Source: an uncultured Desulfobacter sp. (lineage in GTDB: Bacteria; Desulfobacterota; Desulfobacteria; Desulfobacterales; Desulfobacteraceae). Taken from it: DNA of 64,000 bases. The stretch is from contig NZ_OY761442.1 in assembly GCF_963664415.1 (NCBI RefSeq), forward strand, positions 434,001 to 498,000. The letters are read 5' to 3'. A program made the position numbers and the translations under genes. Of the stretch, positions 1-9,637 are shown one piece after another. The notes below the pieces were generated by a model that saw nothing but the letters and a program-made list of their open reading frames with translations, had not been told where the DNA came from and did no database searches. Position 1 is the stretch's first letter; each line of letters opens with the position of its first letter.

Positions 1-263
1 TTCAGGGCATCATTAATCATGAAAAGCTGAATCTTTAATGTTTTTAATGAAGCCGGAGTGGCCGAGATCTGTTCCTCTGACGCAAGAAGTGACGAAAACA
101 TATCTGCTTTCAGGGCAAACCCGGACAAACGATCACTGAATTGGACGATCTGCTTTGCCCACTTGTCCCGTTCTTCCCTTGTAAGTTCGATATTTGCGTT
201 GTCAGTGCCGTTAATCAGGTGGTCAATCTGGTACTCCTGGGGGTTGGCAATGATTTCGTACAT
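1..263 (-). CDS. Hypothetical protein, C-terminus cut by window edge
   Basis: Minus-strand frame open from an ATG at 263 to the window edge, giving 87 codons that start MYEIIANPQEYQIDHLINGTD. An AGGAG Shine-Dalgarno lies 8 bases upstream of the ATG, which supports the start. The product is hydrophilic and mostly helical, with no signal peptide or membrane segment. I do not recognise the family. The plus-strand frame at 58-393 is its shadow. Confidence 0.6.
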   Translation of the reverse strand, partial: MYEIIANPQEYQIDHLINGTDNANIELTREERDKWAKQIVQFSDRLSGFALKADMFSSLLASEEQISATPASLKTLKIQLFMINDAL

Positions 264-588
264 AGTTCGTGCTCCTTTTCATTTAAAAAGTCCAAGCCGA
301 TGGCCAAGTAAAATTTTTGCCTTCAAAGCATGGTGTCTGGCCAGGGACGACGGCATATTAATAGTATGCCCAATGTCTGGTCAGAGGTCATAACGCGGTA
401 AGGTAAAAAAATTTTAAGACGCCATCAAATTTTGAGAAGGATAAGCGGGCGCAGGGTGTTAGTCAAGCTTAGATGCTGAGAACATTGAAGATTCATATAT
501 ATTTTGTCTAAAGATGATTTTAATAAGCCTCTAATATTCGCATTCAAATGATTTTTTCTATTTTTGAATACTTGAATAAGAATTCATT
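264..588. other. Intergenic region, no gene seen
   Basis: AT-rich stretch between the edge gene and the end of the tolC-like pseudogene. The upstream region of the edge gene must be here. A short 6-bp stem (GGCATA/TATGCC) near 350-370 is the only structure I notice. No convincing ORF. Confidence 0.5.
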
Positions 589-1892
589 TTATTTTTCTTG
601 TAAAAAATAATCCAGGATATCTCCCTGGGTGTAAATAATTTTCAATATCGACAGATAAAAGGAGGAGCGGGCATTGGATATGCGCCGTTGGGCATCTACA
701 AGTAAGGTGTTGGCGTCCATGACATCAATACTGTCTGCCATGCCGTATTTGAACTGCATCTGAACAGCATTGAAATTTTCCTCGGCAGATTTGACTTCAT
801 CAGCAAGATTAATCAGGGTAGATTTTGCGGTGTTAAATTCCAGAAAAGACTGTTTTGATTCAAGGATAACCACCTTTTTTTCGTTGGCCAGGGACAGCGC
901 TGCCTGGCGCAGTCGTGCCACAGCCTGGCGTACCTGGGCACGCCGTAATCCACCGTCAAACAGGGTAAATATGAGCTGGGCCTGGATGTATGCCTCTTCG
1001 GTATCATATTTCGTTTGGGTTCCGGGTCCCGTATCATAGAAATGTCTTTTTCCCGGTAACCGCCTTCAAGTTCAATACGGGGCCAGTAGTCACCCTTTTC
1101 ATAGGCAATGGTCCGCTGGGCAATCTCAACATCCTTTTGGGCTTCCATGATTTCATAACGGTTTTCAAGGGCATGGGATTTTATCTGTTCAAGGGTGACT
1201 GAAAAATTTTCAACTTCTTTGATATCTCCCGGGGCAATGGAAAATTGATCTTCTATGCCGGTAAGCCTTACGATGCCGGCCTTGGCTGTCCGGACATTAT
1301 TAATCGCCACAATCTGGTTGGTTTTAGCCTTTGACAATTCCGCCTGGGCCCGGAACAGGGCCGTCTTTGTCACACTGCCCACAGAGAGTTTTTCATTCAC
1401 TGAATTTTTGTATATGTTCAAGCGTTCAACTTCGGCATCCGCCACCTCCACCAGGCGTTTTAAATTCAATGCCTGGATATAGGCTTGAGATACCTGGAAA
1501 ATATAATTGCTGCGAATGGCTTGTTCTGAAAATTTTGCCTTTTCAATGCTTTTTTTACTGACATCATAGGCGATCAGCTCTTTGCCGTTCAGCGTAAATG
1601 ACTGGGTGAGTTTTCCGCCTAATGTATTGACATCCGGCGTATAAATATCATCGTTTTTATAATTCAGGTAACTGCCGTACAGCGCAGCAGAAGGGATAAG
1701 CACGGACTGGGCCCGTTTTTTGTCCTGCTCTGCAATGTAGGTCTGTTCTTTAGCAATCTGGATGGTTTCTGCATTTTTATTGGCCACTTGGCACAATTGT
1801 TTCAAAGTATATGACGGTTCACAGAGGGCTTGTCCGGCAAATCCGAAAACCAGTAATAGTAATGCCTGAACACAGCTATGAATTTTTTTCAT
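589..1892 (-). pseudogene. TolC-family outer-membrane efflux protein, frameshifted
   Basis: The first part (1892 down to about 1040) encodes a signal peptide (MKKIHSCVQALLLLVFGFAG then ALCEPS) followed by the long helical repeats of outer-membrane efflux proteins. Near 1030-1045 the reading frame shifts. The continuation in the next frame (EEAYIQAQLIFTLFDGGLRR ... QFKYGMADSIDVMDANTLL) is the classic TolC C-terminal half and stops at 589. Joined, the product is about 434 residues, normal for TolC. The total length is not a multiple of three, so one indel separates the halves. It could be a real pseudogene or a sequencing error. TolC proteins form the outer-membrane channel of type I secretion or RND efflux, but no inner-membrane partner is seen here. 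Confidence 0.85.
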
Positions 1893-2048
1893 ATTTAATT
1901 TTCCCAGTCCCTTTTTTGAAAAAGCATATTAATTAATACAGCTCTTTAAACTTTTGTTGTGGGTCGAGCATACGTATTGATAGATTCAGCCAATCCATGG
2001 CTGTTATATACCAGAGTTGGCAATAATTTCAAAAAGGAATCAACCTGG

Positions 2049-3791
2049 CTATAAGGATATTTCATCTTCGGTTCTAAGCTGAGAGTTCACTGAAAATGGT
2101 GATTGTTTACTGTACTCTTGGGTTTTCAATTCTTTTTTTAAAATTTTCCCTATATTGGATTTGGGCAGCTCTTTTCTGAACGCCACAGCCACAGGAAGTT
2201 TGTACTTGGCAAGCTTGGTCGCGCAATAGTCAATAATTTCTTTTTCCGTCATTGTCTCTTCTTCTTTGAGGACAACAAACGCTTTGACTGCTTCACCGCG
2301 TTTGGGGTGGGGGATGCCGACAACACAGGCTTCAAGAATTTTTGGATGCTCATACAGTACTTCGTCAATATCCCTGGGATAGACATTGTAACCGCTGGAG
2401 ACAATCACATCCTTTATACGGTCTACAATATAGAAATAACCGTTTTCGTCCATTTGAGCAATGTCGCCTGAGCGCAGAAAGCCATCTTTGGTGATCGCTT
2501 TACTTGTGGCATCAGGCTGGTTTAAATATCCTTTCATGACCTGCGGACCTTTGATGAGAAGCTCGCCGGACTCTCCTGTGGGCACCTGTTTGGTATAGTC
2601 TTCAAGGTCCACAATTTTGCAGATCGTGTCGGGGAGGGGAAGCCCAATACTGCCCACAACCCGTTTGCCCTGGAAGGGATTCATATGGGTGACCGGCGTG
2701 CATTCAGTGAGGCCAAAGCCTTCCACGATAATCGAGTCTGTTTTTTCCTGAAAACGATTGATGATCTCCAGTGGAAGTGGCGCAGAACCGGAAAAACTGG
2801 CCCTTATTGAACTTAGATCTGTTTTTTCCATATCCGGATGGTCCAATATCCCAATGTACATGGTGGGCACCATAGGGGCAAAGGATACTTTGTATTTGGA
2901 AATGGCTTCTATAAGCTGCTTGGACTGGGGTTTGGGTAAAAGCACATTTCGCCACCCCATTTTGACGGCATAGTTCATGGACGTGGACATACCGAATACA
3001 TGGAAAAAGGGAAGGGCACCCAGCATGGTCTCCTGTCCTTTCACAAATTCGGGAAACCAAGCATCGAGTTGCTGAACCTGGTAAGAGATATTTTTGTGGG
3101 TGAGCATGACCCCTTTGGAGGCCCCTGTGGTGCCGCCGGTATATTGGTACATGGCCACATCGTCCATGGTTACATTCGCCTGACCTGTGTCTGGAGGAGA
3201 TTCGGCAATTAAATCCTGAAAGTCATAAAGGCCGGGGGCTGGAGGAACATCTTTGGCCAGACCTTTTTTGGGGGCTGCCAGGGGGAAAAGCAAACGTTTA
3301 AAAAAGGAAAGGTAAGTACCGATAGATGCATAAACGATAGCCTCAATATCTGTTTTTTCCCGCAGTTCTAACATACGGTCTACTAAAATATCTTGTGTGA
3401 TCAGAAGTTTGGCGCCTGAATCCGTTAACTGACGCTCAAGTTCCCTGTCTGCGTATAAGGGATTATTCAATACAACAATGCCGCCAATTTTTAATGTGGC
3501 ATAATAAGCGACCACGCAAGGGATAATATTAGGTAGCAAAATTGCCACACGGTCCCCTTTTTTTATCCCCAATTCCTTCAAGGCCGTGGCAAATCTGCAA
3601 ACAGTGTCATTGAAATGCGTATAAGTCATGGCATATCCCTGGAAGATCAACGCCGGGTTATCGGGAAAGTTTTTTGCTGATTGTTCAAGATACTGAGGAA
3701 TCAGAATGTTCTGATAGTCAACGTGCAAGGGAATACCTTGGGCATAGGATTCGGTCCAGATTTTTTTTTCATAAGCACTTGTGTTCGACAA
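2049..3791 (-). CDS. fadD: Long-chain fatty acid--CoA ligase (AMP-forming)
   Basis: 580-residue acyl-adenylate synthetase that activates fatty acids to acyl-CoA at the inner membrane before beta-oxidation. Motifs in order: the P-loop-like YTGGTTGASKGVMLTH near residue 215, VEGFGLTECTP near 355, the hinge and ATP motif SGDIAQMDENGYFYIVDRIK near 440, SSGYNVYPRDIDEVLYEHP, and the catalytic-lysine region PKSNIGKILKKEL near the C-terminus. The start is TTG at 3791, with AGGAG 6-7 bases upstream; no in-frame ATG fits as well. It stands alone, unlinked to beta-oxidation genes here, though an acyl-CoA dehydrogenase lies at 60.9 kb. FadD is assigned by family; the chain-length preference cannot be read. 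Confidence 0.9.
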   Translation of the reverse strand: MSNTSAYEKKIWTESYAQGIPLHVDYQNILIPQYLEQSAKNFPDNPALIFQGYAMTYTHFNDTVCRFATALKELGIKKGDRVAILLPNIIPCVVAYYATLKIGGIVVLNNPLYADRELERQLTDSGAKLLITQDILVDRMLELREKTDIEAIVYASIGTYLSFFKRLLFPLAAPKKGLAKDVPPAPGLYDFQDLIAESPPDTGQANVTMDDVAMYQYTGGTTGASKGVMLTHKNISYQVQQLDAWFPEFVKGQETMLGALPFFHVFGMSTSMNYAVKMGWRNVLLPKPQSKQLIEAISKYKVSFAPMVPTMYIGILDHPDMEKTDLSSIRASFSGSAPLPLEIINRFQEKTDSIIVEGFGLTECTPVTHMNPFQGKRVVGSIGLPLPDTICKIVDLEDYTKQVPTGESGELLIKGPQVMKGYLNQPDATSKAITKDGFLRSGDIAQMDENGYFYIVDRIKDVIVSSGYNVYPRDIDEVLYEHPKILEACVVGIPHPKRGEAVKAFVVLKEEETMTEKEIIDYCATKLAKYKLPVAVAFRKELPKSNIGKILKKELKTQEYSKQSPFSVNSQLRTEDEISL

Positions 3792-4009
3792 GGCTTTCTC
3801 CTCTGAATAAGAATGATTGAAAATCTAAAGGAAAAAATAAGCATGAGTAGTATAGTAATTGATAGAAAGAAATGAATTGCCCTGTCAAGGGAAAAGTAGG
3901 GAATCATTAAAATATGTTAAATTTTGTAAAAGAACGGGCTTCGGTGTAAAATTGACCTTTATTAAAGGTTATGAAATTTAACCATTAGATGGTTTTTTTA
4001 ATGGAATTA

Positions 4010-4054
4010 TGTTTGCATCGGCATTGCGGGCGCAGACCGATACAAACATTTTTT
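4010..4054 (+). terminator. Hairpin with T-tract between fadD and the SH3 gene
   Basis: Arms TGTTTGCATCGG (4010-4021) and CCGATACAAACA (4037-4048) pair over 12 positions with one mismatch and are followed by six Ts on the plus strand. No plus-strand gene ends here, and the minus-strand SH3 gene ends at 4092, so the polarity does not match either neighbour. Function uncertain. A smaller hairpin (AACCAT/ATGGTT plus T-run) sits just before it, at 3980-3999. Confidence 0.35.
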
Positions 4055-4091
4055 ATGTATCATATTTTTGGGGGGGAGCGAAGGTGTTAAC

Positions 4092-4754
4092 TTAGTCCAG
4101 TAGTGAGCCTGAACCACCTTTTCTGGAAGATATGCTCAGACCAATAACCCAGCCAAGGAGAAGTACGACGACGCCGGCCAAAAACCATTTGATCATGCCC
4201 GTCTTAAATAAGAATTCGCTATTTCCTTTTTGCTGGGCAAGCTCGGTTGACAAAGATGCGTTTCGGGCTTTGAGCTGTTTATTTTCTTCTAACGTATCGG
4301 TTACGTTCGCGGCGGCTGCCTTAAGCGCAGTGTATTTTGATTTTAGTGCTTCATGGTCTTGGATCAGGGCTTGGTTCTCTTTTTTAAGCTGTTCCATAAC
4401 AACCTGGTCTGCCTTTACCGACAATGCCTTTATTTTTTCTTCAAGGGCGGCATTCTCTTTTTTTAGCCGGTCTATGATTATTGATTTAGGGGGATCCGTT
4501 ACAACATAACTTTTGTCCACCCATCCCTGCTCTCCGGATGCAAGTGCCACCTTAAGGTATCCGTTTTTTTCTGTAATTACGGTTAAAGGTGTATCGCTTT
4601 TTAAGGCGGAAAGAACAGGGTAGTTCGTGCCGGGCCCTTCTCTGAATGTGAGAATGAGCATATCAGAGACATAAGCGGTCTGGGCATGGCATAACACTGC
4701 AGTCCCGGTAAATATTAAAACAACCGCACAAATTCGTGAAAATAGCTTCGTCAT
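4092..4754 (-). CDS. SH3-domain protein with coiled coil and C-terminal membrane anchor
   Basis: 220 residues: signal peptide (about 1-24, ending CHAQ), a bacterial SH3 domain (about 26-90; AYVSDMLILTFREGPGTNYP ... VALASGEQGWVDKSYV), a long coiled coil (about 95-185), then one transmembrane segment (WFLAGVVVLLLGWVIGLSI) and a short basic tail. This matches the TIGR04211/YgiM-like architecture, which is thought to sit in the periplasm and contact peptidoglycan. It is divergent from the DAC/nagZ pair, so the shared intergenic region (4755-4913) should hold both promoters. Its proximity to nagZ suggests a cell-envelope role (inference). Confidence 0.85.
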   Translation of the reverse strand: MTKLFSRICAVVLIFTGTAVLCHAQTAYVSDMLILTFREGPGTNYPVLSALKSDTPLTVITEKNGYLKVALASGEQGWVDKSYVVTDPPKSIIIDRLKKENAALEEKIKALSVKADQVVMEQLKKENQALIQDHEALKSKYTALKAAAANVTDTLEENKQLKARNASLSTELAQQKGNSEFLFKTGMIKWFLAGVVVLLLGWVIGLSISSRKGGSGSLLD

Positions 4755-4913
4755 TATTTTTTGCCTCCTTAACAGTTTTTAGTTAATTATCAGTCCTTCC
4801 TTGTTTTTACAACACCCGGAATGTAAAAAAAACTTGCCAAACCGCTTGGAACATGGGATCAATCATTACCCCCTGTCATTAATTACAGTCTGTTAAATTA
4901 AAACGGTTGGTGT

Positions 4914-6356
4914 ATGAACCAGGACTCTTTCAAGAAATTATGTATTGCCAATATCCTTAACGGGGTATCTGACGGGTTGCGCAAATATTCCAATCCCAGC
5001 CGCGTTGCACTGCTGTTTGCACCGGGGCCGGATGATCCTGTTCAGGTATTTGACCCCCAGGATCTTTTGTTTGGGCATGAAACCGTGCTTGAGGAAGTCT
5101 TTGTTGTTAATGAGGAACGCTGGCGGCAAGAGATTATAGAACAGATTGAAGGTCAGCCAAAAGGCCTTTTGATCCCCCAGGAAACATTAGGATTGTCAGG
5201 GCTTATCGCATTTGCAGGCGCAAGCAGTGAATTTTTTTACCAGGTCTGGTTTACCGAGCACCATCCTGACATGTGTTCCATCAAGCCGACAGAAAAATGG
5301 CTGGAACAGGCCGCGTCTCTGCTTGTCCATGACTATACCTCGGGAAATCCCCCCATCAACTGTTCGGATTATGTGCTCAAAAATTATGCACTACAGGCCA
5401 TAGCTGATTATATGGTGGATGAACGCAACAGTCATCTGGGGTATGATACCAAAATTCAGATCCCAACGATTTTAAATTATATTTTGTCCATTTCAAAAAC
5501 CCGAGAAGAGGGTGCCTGGGCAAGGGGGGTTCTTTTTTTTACGGATCCGGTCAATATAGAGTCCATTGATTTTCTGACCATGTTTCGGCGAAATGAACGG
5601 CCGGTAATTTCTAATATCAAACACATCAGAAAGCTTCTTGTCAGCGTGGAGCGGTCAAATCGTAAACTGGTTTCCGACGGCGATTATGTTGTGGGGATCT
5701 CATTGGCCCGTGTCCCTGAGTATGCCATTATCGCTGATTTCCGGGGGGATCACGGTTTTTTGAGTCTGGGTACCCAGAGACTCGCCTCATTTTGTGACGG
5801 CAATTTTTATTCAACCACCAGGGAAAATAAACTGGTGGAGTTGGAAGAGTTGCTTTTGGATTCACCACTTGACATTGAAACGGCCGGCACCTTGTTCAGT
5901 GTTGTTTCCGGGTTGATACACAAAGCCGGACATTCTCATTATGGCAGTACCGTGGTCATTGATATGAACGATGAACCCCTGGTACTGTCCGGGCATGTGC
6001 TGGATCCTCCGTTATGCCTTTTGGATTCTGATAATTATGAACTGGCTTCGGCATTCATGCGCATTGACGGGGCCGTCCAAATCACACCGGATGCTAAAAT
6101 CCGGGGGTTTGGATGTCTTTTGGACGGGCAGTCGGTTACCTGGGAAAATATGGCCCGGGGTGCCAGATACAACTCTGCATTAAGATTCTCCGCCACAACA
6201 TCCAAAGTGATTGTGGTTGTCGTTTCTGCTGACAGACCCATTTCAATCATATATAACGGTATTGAATTGAACGGCATGTCAAGGTGGAAACCCATTTATC
6301 AGTACATGCCGGAAATTTTAACCCTTGAACAGCACCTGCATGGTGTGCAGATATGA
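4914..6356 (+). CDS. DAC-domain protein, probable c-di-AMP synthase (DACNV-like N-terminus)
   Basis: 480 residues. The C-terminal third is a diadenylate cyclase (DAC/DisA_N) fold: the DGA motif at residues 385-387, and RGARYNSA at 415-422 followed by the strand KVIVVVVSADRPISII. In characterised enzymes these positions are DGA and RHR, binding ATP and metal; here the second motif reads RYN, so activity is uncertain. The N-terminal 320 residues fit the DACNV-type sensor region described by comparative genomics for proteobacterial DAC proteins; this assignment is from memory. No signal peptide or membrane segment. It is separated by 9 bp from nagZ, suggesting an operon. c-di-AMP controls potassium, turgor and cell-wall homeostasis elsewhere. 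Confidence 0.75.
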   Translation: MNQDSFKKLCIANILNGVSDGLRKYSNPSRVALLFAPGPDDPVQVFDPQDLLFGHETVLEEVFVVNEERWRQEIIEQIEGQPKGLLIPQETLGLSGLIAFAGASSEFFYQVWFTEHHPDMCSIKPTEKWLEQAASLLVHDYTSGNPPINCSDYVLKNYALQAIADYMVDERNSHLGYDTKIQIPTILNYILSISKTREEGAWARGVLFFTDPVNIESIDFLTMFRRNERPVISNIKHIRKLLVSVERSNRKLVSDGDYVVGISLARVPEYAIIADFRGDHGFLSLGTQRLASFCDGNFYSTTRENKLVELEELLLDSPLDIETAGTLFSVVSGLIHKAGHSHYGSTVVIDMNDEPLVLSGHVLDPPLCLLDSDNYELASAFMRIDGAVQITPDAKIRGFGCLLDGQSVTWENMARGARYNSALRFSATTSKVIVVVVSADRPISIIYNGIELNGMSRWKPIYQYMPEILTLEQHLHGVQI

Positions 6357-6365
6357 TAATTTCTT

Positions 6366-7364
6366 ATGGCTCAATTTGATTTTGAATCACTTTCCGACCT
6401 GGCCGGCCAGCGTTTGATGCTCGGGTTCGACGGTCAGACCCTGAATACTGAATTAAAACATTTGATAAATGAGTACAGGGCCGGGGGAATTATCCTGTTT
6501 CGGCCCAATATTGAATCACCGGACCAATTGCGCCGTTTGTGCATGGATGCCCGAGACTATGCACTGGATCAAGGTTTACCGGATCTGTTTGTGGCCGTTG
6601 ATCAGGAAGGCGGTCAGGTGGCAAGGCTGCGTAAACCCTTCACTGAGTTTCCCGGCAACCCCCATATGACAACCCTTGAAGAAGCCCGGGAATTTGCCCG
6701 AATTACAGCGTCAGAGTTGTTTGACATGGGCATTAACATGAATATGGCCCCGGTCATGGATGTGGTGCCGCCGGATGTGGATTCCATCATGAAAGACCGG
6801 GTGTTTACAGGAAATGAAAACCGTGTGGCAGAAATGGGAACTGCAGTGATCCAGGGCCTTCAAAAGGGCGGAGTTCTATCTGTAGCCAAACATTTCCCCG
6901 GTATCGGCAGAACAGTAAAGGATTCCCATTTTTTTCTGCCTGAACTAGAAACGGAACTATCTGATTTAAAACAGACGGATCTGATCCCTTTTGAAGCTGC
7001 GAAAAAAGTGCAGGTATCCGGGATGATGCTTTCTCATATTTTGTACACCAGGCTGGATGCGAATTGGCAGGCTAGTTTGTCAAAGACCATTGCATATGAT
7101 CTGTTAAGAAAGGGCATGGGATATCAAGGACTTGTCATGACCGACGATCTTGATATGAAGGCCATCAGTCATGATATGGATACCTGTATTTACAGGATTA
7201 TGGCAGCGCAGATCGACATCGCGCTTGTTTGTCATGCCGGTCCCAATATTGCCGAAGCCAGGAACGCTGTCAGGGGGTATCTTGAAAAGGACAAGGAGTT
7301 GTTTGAATCCGGTATAGCCTGTGTGAAAAGAATTTTAGCGGCAAAGGAACAGTTTTTGGTTTGA
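6366..7364 (+). CDS. nagZ: Beta-N-acetylhexosaminidase (GH3)
   Basis: 332 residues, close to the usual NagZ length. It removes N-acetylglucosamine from anhydro-muropeptides in the cytosol during peptidoglycan recycling. GH3 hallmarks: AVDQEGGQVARLR near residue 78, the KHFPG motif near 177 with the DSH loop histidine at about H188 (the general acid/base in NagZ), and TDDLDMKAI with the nucleophile near D260. No signal peptide, so cytosolic. The gene follows the DAC gene by 9 bp and has no clear Shine-Dalgarno, which fits translational coupling. It is convergent with tsaD. Confidence 0.92.
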   Translation: MAQFDFESLSDLAGQRLMLGFDGQTLNTELKHLINEYRAGGIILFRPNIESPDQLRRLCMDARDYALDQGLPDLFVAVDQEGGQVARLRKPFTEFPGNPHMTTLEEAREFARITASELFDMGINMNMAPVMDVVPPDVDSIMKDRVFTGNENRVAEMGTAVIQGLQKGGVLSVAKHFPGIGRTVKDSHFFLPELETELSDLKQTDLIPFEAAKKVQVSGMMLSHILYTRLDANWQASLSKTIAYDLLRKGMGYQGLVMTDDLDMKAISHDMDTCIYRIMAAQIDIALVCHAGPNIAEARNAVRGYLEKDKELFESGIACVKRILAAKEQFLV

Positions 7365-7396
7365 GCTTTGTTTTTTATGCGCTTACTTGGCACAAA

Positions 7397-8404
7397 TTAT
7401 CCCACCACAGCTTTTACGCGGGAGTACACGTCATCAGCAAGACCACATATCTGGTTATTTTGGATCATTTCCCACCCCCTGGCTGCAATCATAGCCGCAT
7501 TATCTCCGCATAGGGACAAGGGGGGCGAGAATACTTTTATTTTATGTCGTTCGGCCCTTTCAGAAAGGATGTCAACAAGGGTCTTATTGGCGGAAACCCC
7601 GCCTGCAATGCCGATATCGGTACAATTTGTATCTTTGGCTGCCGCAATCAGTTTGGTGGACAGCACATCGATGACGGCCATTTGAAATCCAGCTGCCACA
7701 TGGGCAGACTGGGCTTCGTTCATATCAGGGTTTTCGTGCAGATACCGGGCCACCGCAGATTTAATCCCACTGAAACTGAAGTCAAAGTTGCCTTTTTTAA
7801 GCATGCTTCTGGGAAACTTGATTTTTTCCGGGTCCCCCTTTTTTGCCAGAGATTCAATGGCAGGTCCGCCCGGATAGCTTAACCCCATCATTTTGGCCAC
7901 CTTGTCAAAGGCTTCTCCTGCCGCATCATCTCGGGTCTGGCCCATGAGGCTGAATGCGCCGGGGCCTTTTACATGATAGATATTGGTGTGTCCGCCTGAT
8001 ACCACAAGGGCGATGAAAGGAAAGCCGGGGGAATGATCCAGAAGCTGTAGAGAGCAAATATGTGCCTCAAGGTGATTTACGCCGGCCAGAGGAAGATTCC
8101 GCGCCCAAGCCAAGGCCTTGGCGTAAGAAAAACCCACCAGAAGTGCGCCAATCAGCCCAGGGCCCTGGGTGGCGGCAATGCCGTCAATATCATCTAGGCC
8201 GACACCCGCCTGGGCAAGAGCCTGGTCTACCACCGGGTCTATGGCCTCAATGTGCATACGCGATGCAAGTTCCGGGACGACCCCGCCGTATATGGCATGG
8301 GTGGACACCTGGGAGGAGACAATAGAAGCGCGGATGCGCACCCCGTCTTCCACGATTGCTGCAGCCGTTTCGTCGCAGGAGGATTCAATCCCAAGAATGA
8401 GCAT
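7397..8404 (-). CDS. tsaD: tRNA N6-adenosine threonylcarbamoyltransferase
   Basis: 335 residues. With TsaB, TsaC and TsaE it makes the t6A37 modification of ANN-decoding tRNAs. The ASKHA ATPase fold is clear: ILGIESSCDETAAAIV at the N-terminus, the metal-binding NHLEAH motif, VVSGGHTN, and GIAGGVSANKTL near 260. Full-length and intact. It lies 21 bp downstream of purM on the same strand, so the two are probably co-transcribed. Its 3' end is convergent with nagZ, with a 32-bp gap. Confidence 0.96.
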   Translation of the reverse strand: MLILGIESSCDETAAAIVEDGVRIRASIVSSQVSTHAIYGGVVPELASRMHIEAIDPVVDQALAQAGVGLDDIDGIAATQGPGLIGALLVGFSYAKALAWARNLPLAGVNHLEAHICSLQLLDHSPGFPFIALVVSGGHTNIYHVKGPGAFSLMGQTRDDAAGEAFDKVAKMMGLSYPGGPAIESLAKKGDPEKIKFPRSMLKKGNFDFSFSGIKSAVARYLHENPDMNEAQSAHVAAGFQMAVIDVLSTKLIAAAKDTNCTDIGIAGGVSANKTLVDILSERAERHKIKVFSPPLSLCGDNAAMIAARGWEMIQNNQICGLADDVYSRVKAVVG

Positions 8405-8425
8405 GATTTGATTTCCGCTGGAGGA

Positions 8426-9469
8426 TCAGACGTACTGGGTCTGGAGCTCGTCGTTTTCCCTTTCCTGAATTTCACCTATAAGATAAGCATTTTCATTCAT
8501 GGCACTTAGTCTGTCCATGACTTCCTGGGCGGCGTTTTCAGGGACCACAACCACCATACCAATGCCGTTGTTAAAGGTTCTGTGCATGTCATGTTCCGGC
8601 ACATTCCCTTCCTTTTGGATGATGCTGAATATGGGGGGGATCTGCCATGATTCGTTGTGGATGATGGCTTTGCATGCCTGGGGGATGACCCGGATTATGT
8701 TTTCATCTATGCCGCCGCCCGTGATGTGAACTAGTCCGTGAATCGGCAGATCACGCATCAGACTTAAAATGGTGGATACGTAGATGGTGGTGGGTTTGAG
8801 CAGTTCTTCTCCAAGGGTGCCGTCCAGATCTTCCAGATGGGTGTTGACATCATATCCACATTTATCAAAGAAAACTTTGCGCACCAGGGAAAAGCCATTG
8901 GAATGGACACCTGAAGAGGCAATGCCGATAAGTTTGTGTCCCGGCCTAATGTAGGAGCCGTCAATGATTTTGTTATTGTCAACAATGCCAACAGAAAAGC
9001 CGGACAAATCATATTCGCCGTCTTGGTACATACCGGGCATTTCAGCCGTTTCGCCGCCGATCAGCGCACAGCCGGCCTGGGTGCAGCCCTCGGCAATGCC
9101 TGAAATGATTTTTTCAGCTACAGCATTGTCCAGTTTGCCCATGGCTAGATAATCAAGAAAAAATAGTGGCTTAGCTCCCTGGACAATAATGTCGTTGACG
9201 CACATGGCCACAAGGTCTATACCAATGGTGTCATGTTTATCCATCTGGAATGCGATTTTCAGCTTGGTGCCTACCCCATCTGTGGAGCTAACCAGTACCG
9301 GGTTGGAAATATTGGCCAGGTTCAAGGAAAAAAGTCCCCCAAACCCCCCAATGTCTCCCATGACACCGGTCCGAGGGGTGGATTTAGCAATATTTTTTAT
9401 CCGGTCAACCAGCTCAGTGGCTTTATCAATATCAACGCCGGAATCCGCATATGTCAAAGAGTCGTTCAT
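8426..9469 (-). CDS. purM: Phosphoribosylformylglycinamidine cyclo-ligase (AIR synthetase)
   Basis: 347 residues, normal for PurM, which closes the imidazole ring of AIR in de novo purine synthesis using ATP. The N-terminal signature TYADSGVDIDKA, GVGTKLKIA, LIGGETAEMPGMY and the late HITGGGIDENI are all present. Start ATG at 9469 with AGGTGA upstream. It is upstream of tsaD on the same strand and divergent from hom; the 168-bp gap between them must contain both promoters, including a near-palindrome GTCAAAAGCTTTTTGAC. Confidence 0.96.
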   Translation of the reverse strand: MNDSLTYADSGVDIDKATELVDRIKNIAKSTPRTGVMGDIGGFGGLFSLNLANISNPVLVSSTDGVGTKLKIAFQMDKHDTIGIDLVAMCVNDIIVQGAKPLFFLDYLAMGKLDNAVAEKIISGIAEGCTQAGCALIGGETAEMPGMYQDGEYDLSGFSVGIVDNNKIIDGSYIRPGHKLIGIASSGVHSNGFSLVRKVFFDKCGYDVNTHLEDLDGTLGEELLKPTTIYVSTILSLMRDLPIHGLVHITGGGIDENIIRVIPQACKAIIHNESWQIPPIFSIIQKEGNVPEHDMHRTFNNGIGMVVVVPENAAQEVMDRLSAMNENAYLIGEIQERENDELQTQYV

Positions 9470-9637
9470 CGTAATTTCACCTATGGTATTCTAATAAAGA
9501 TCTGTTAGTCCCTTTAAAGTCGTCAATCATACGCCCAAAGCCCGTAAAAAGTCAAAAGCTTTTTGACAAGGCATGCCTGGATGAAGTATGAAGTGGGTGA
9601 CTTTTAAACACGGGACTATTTTGGAGAAAATATCTTC

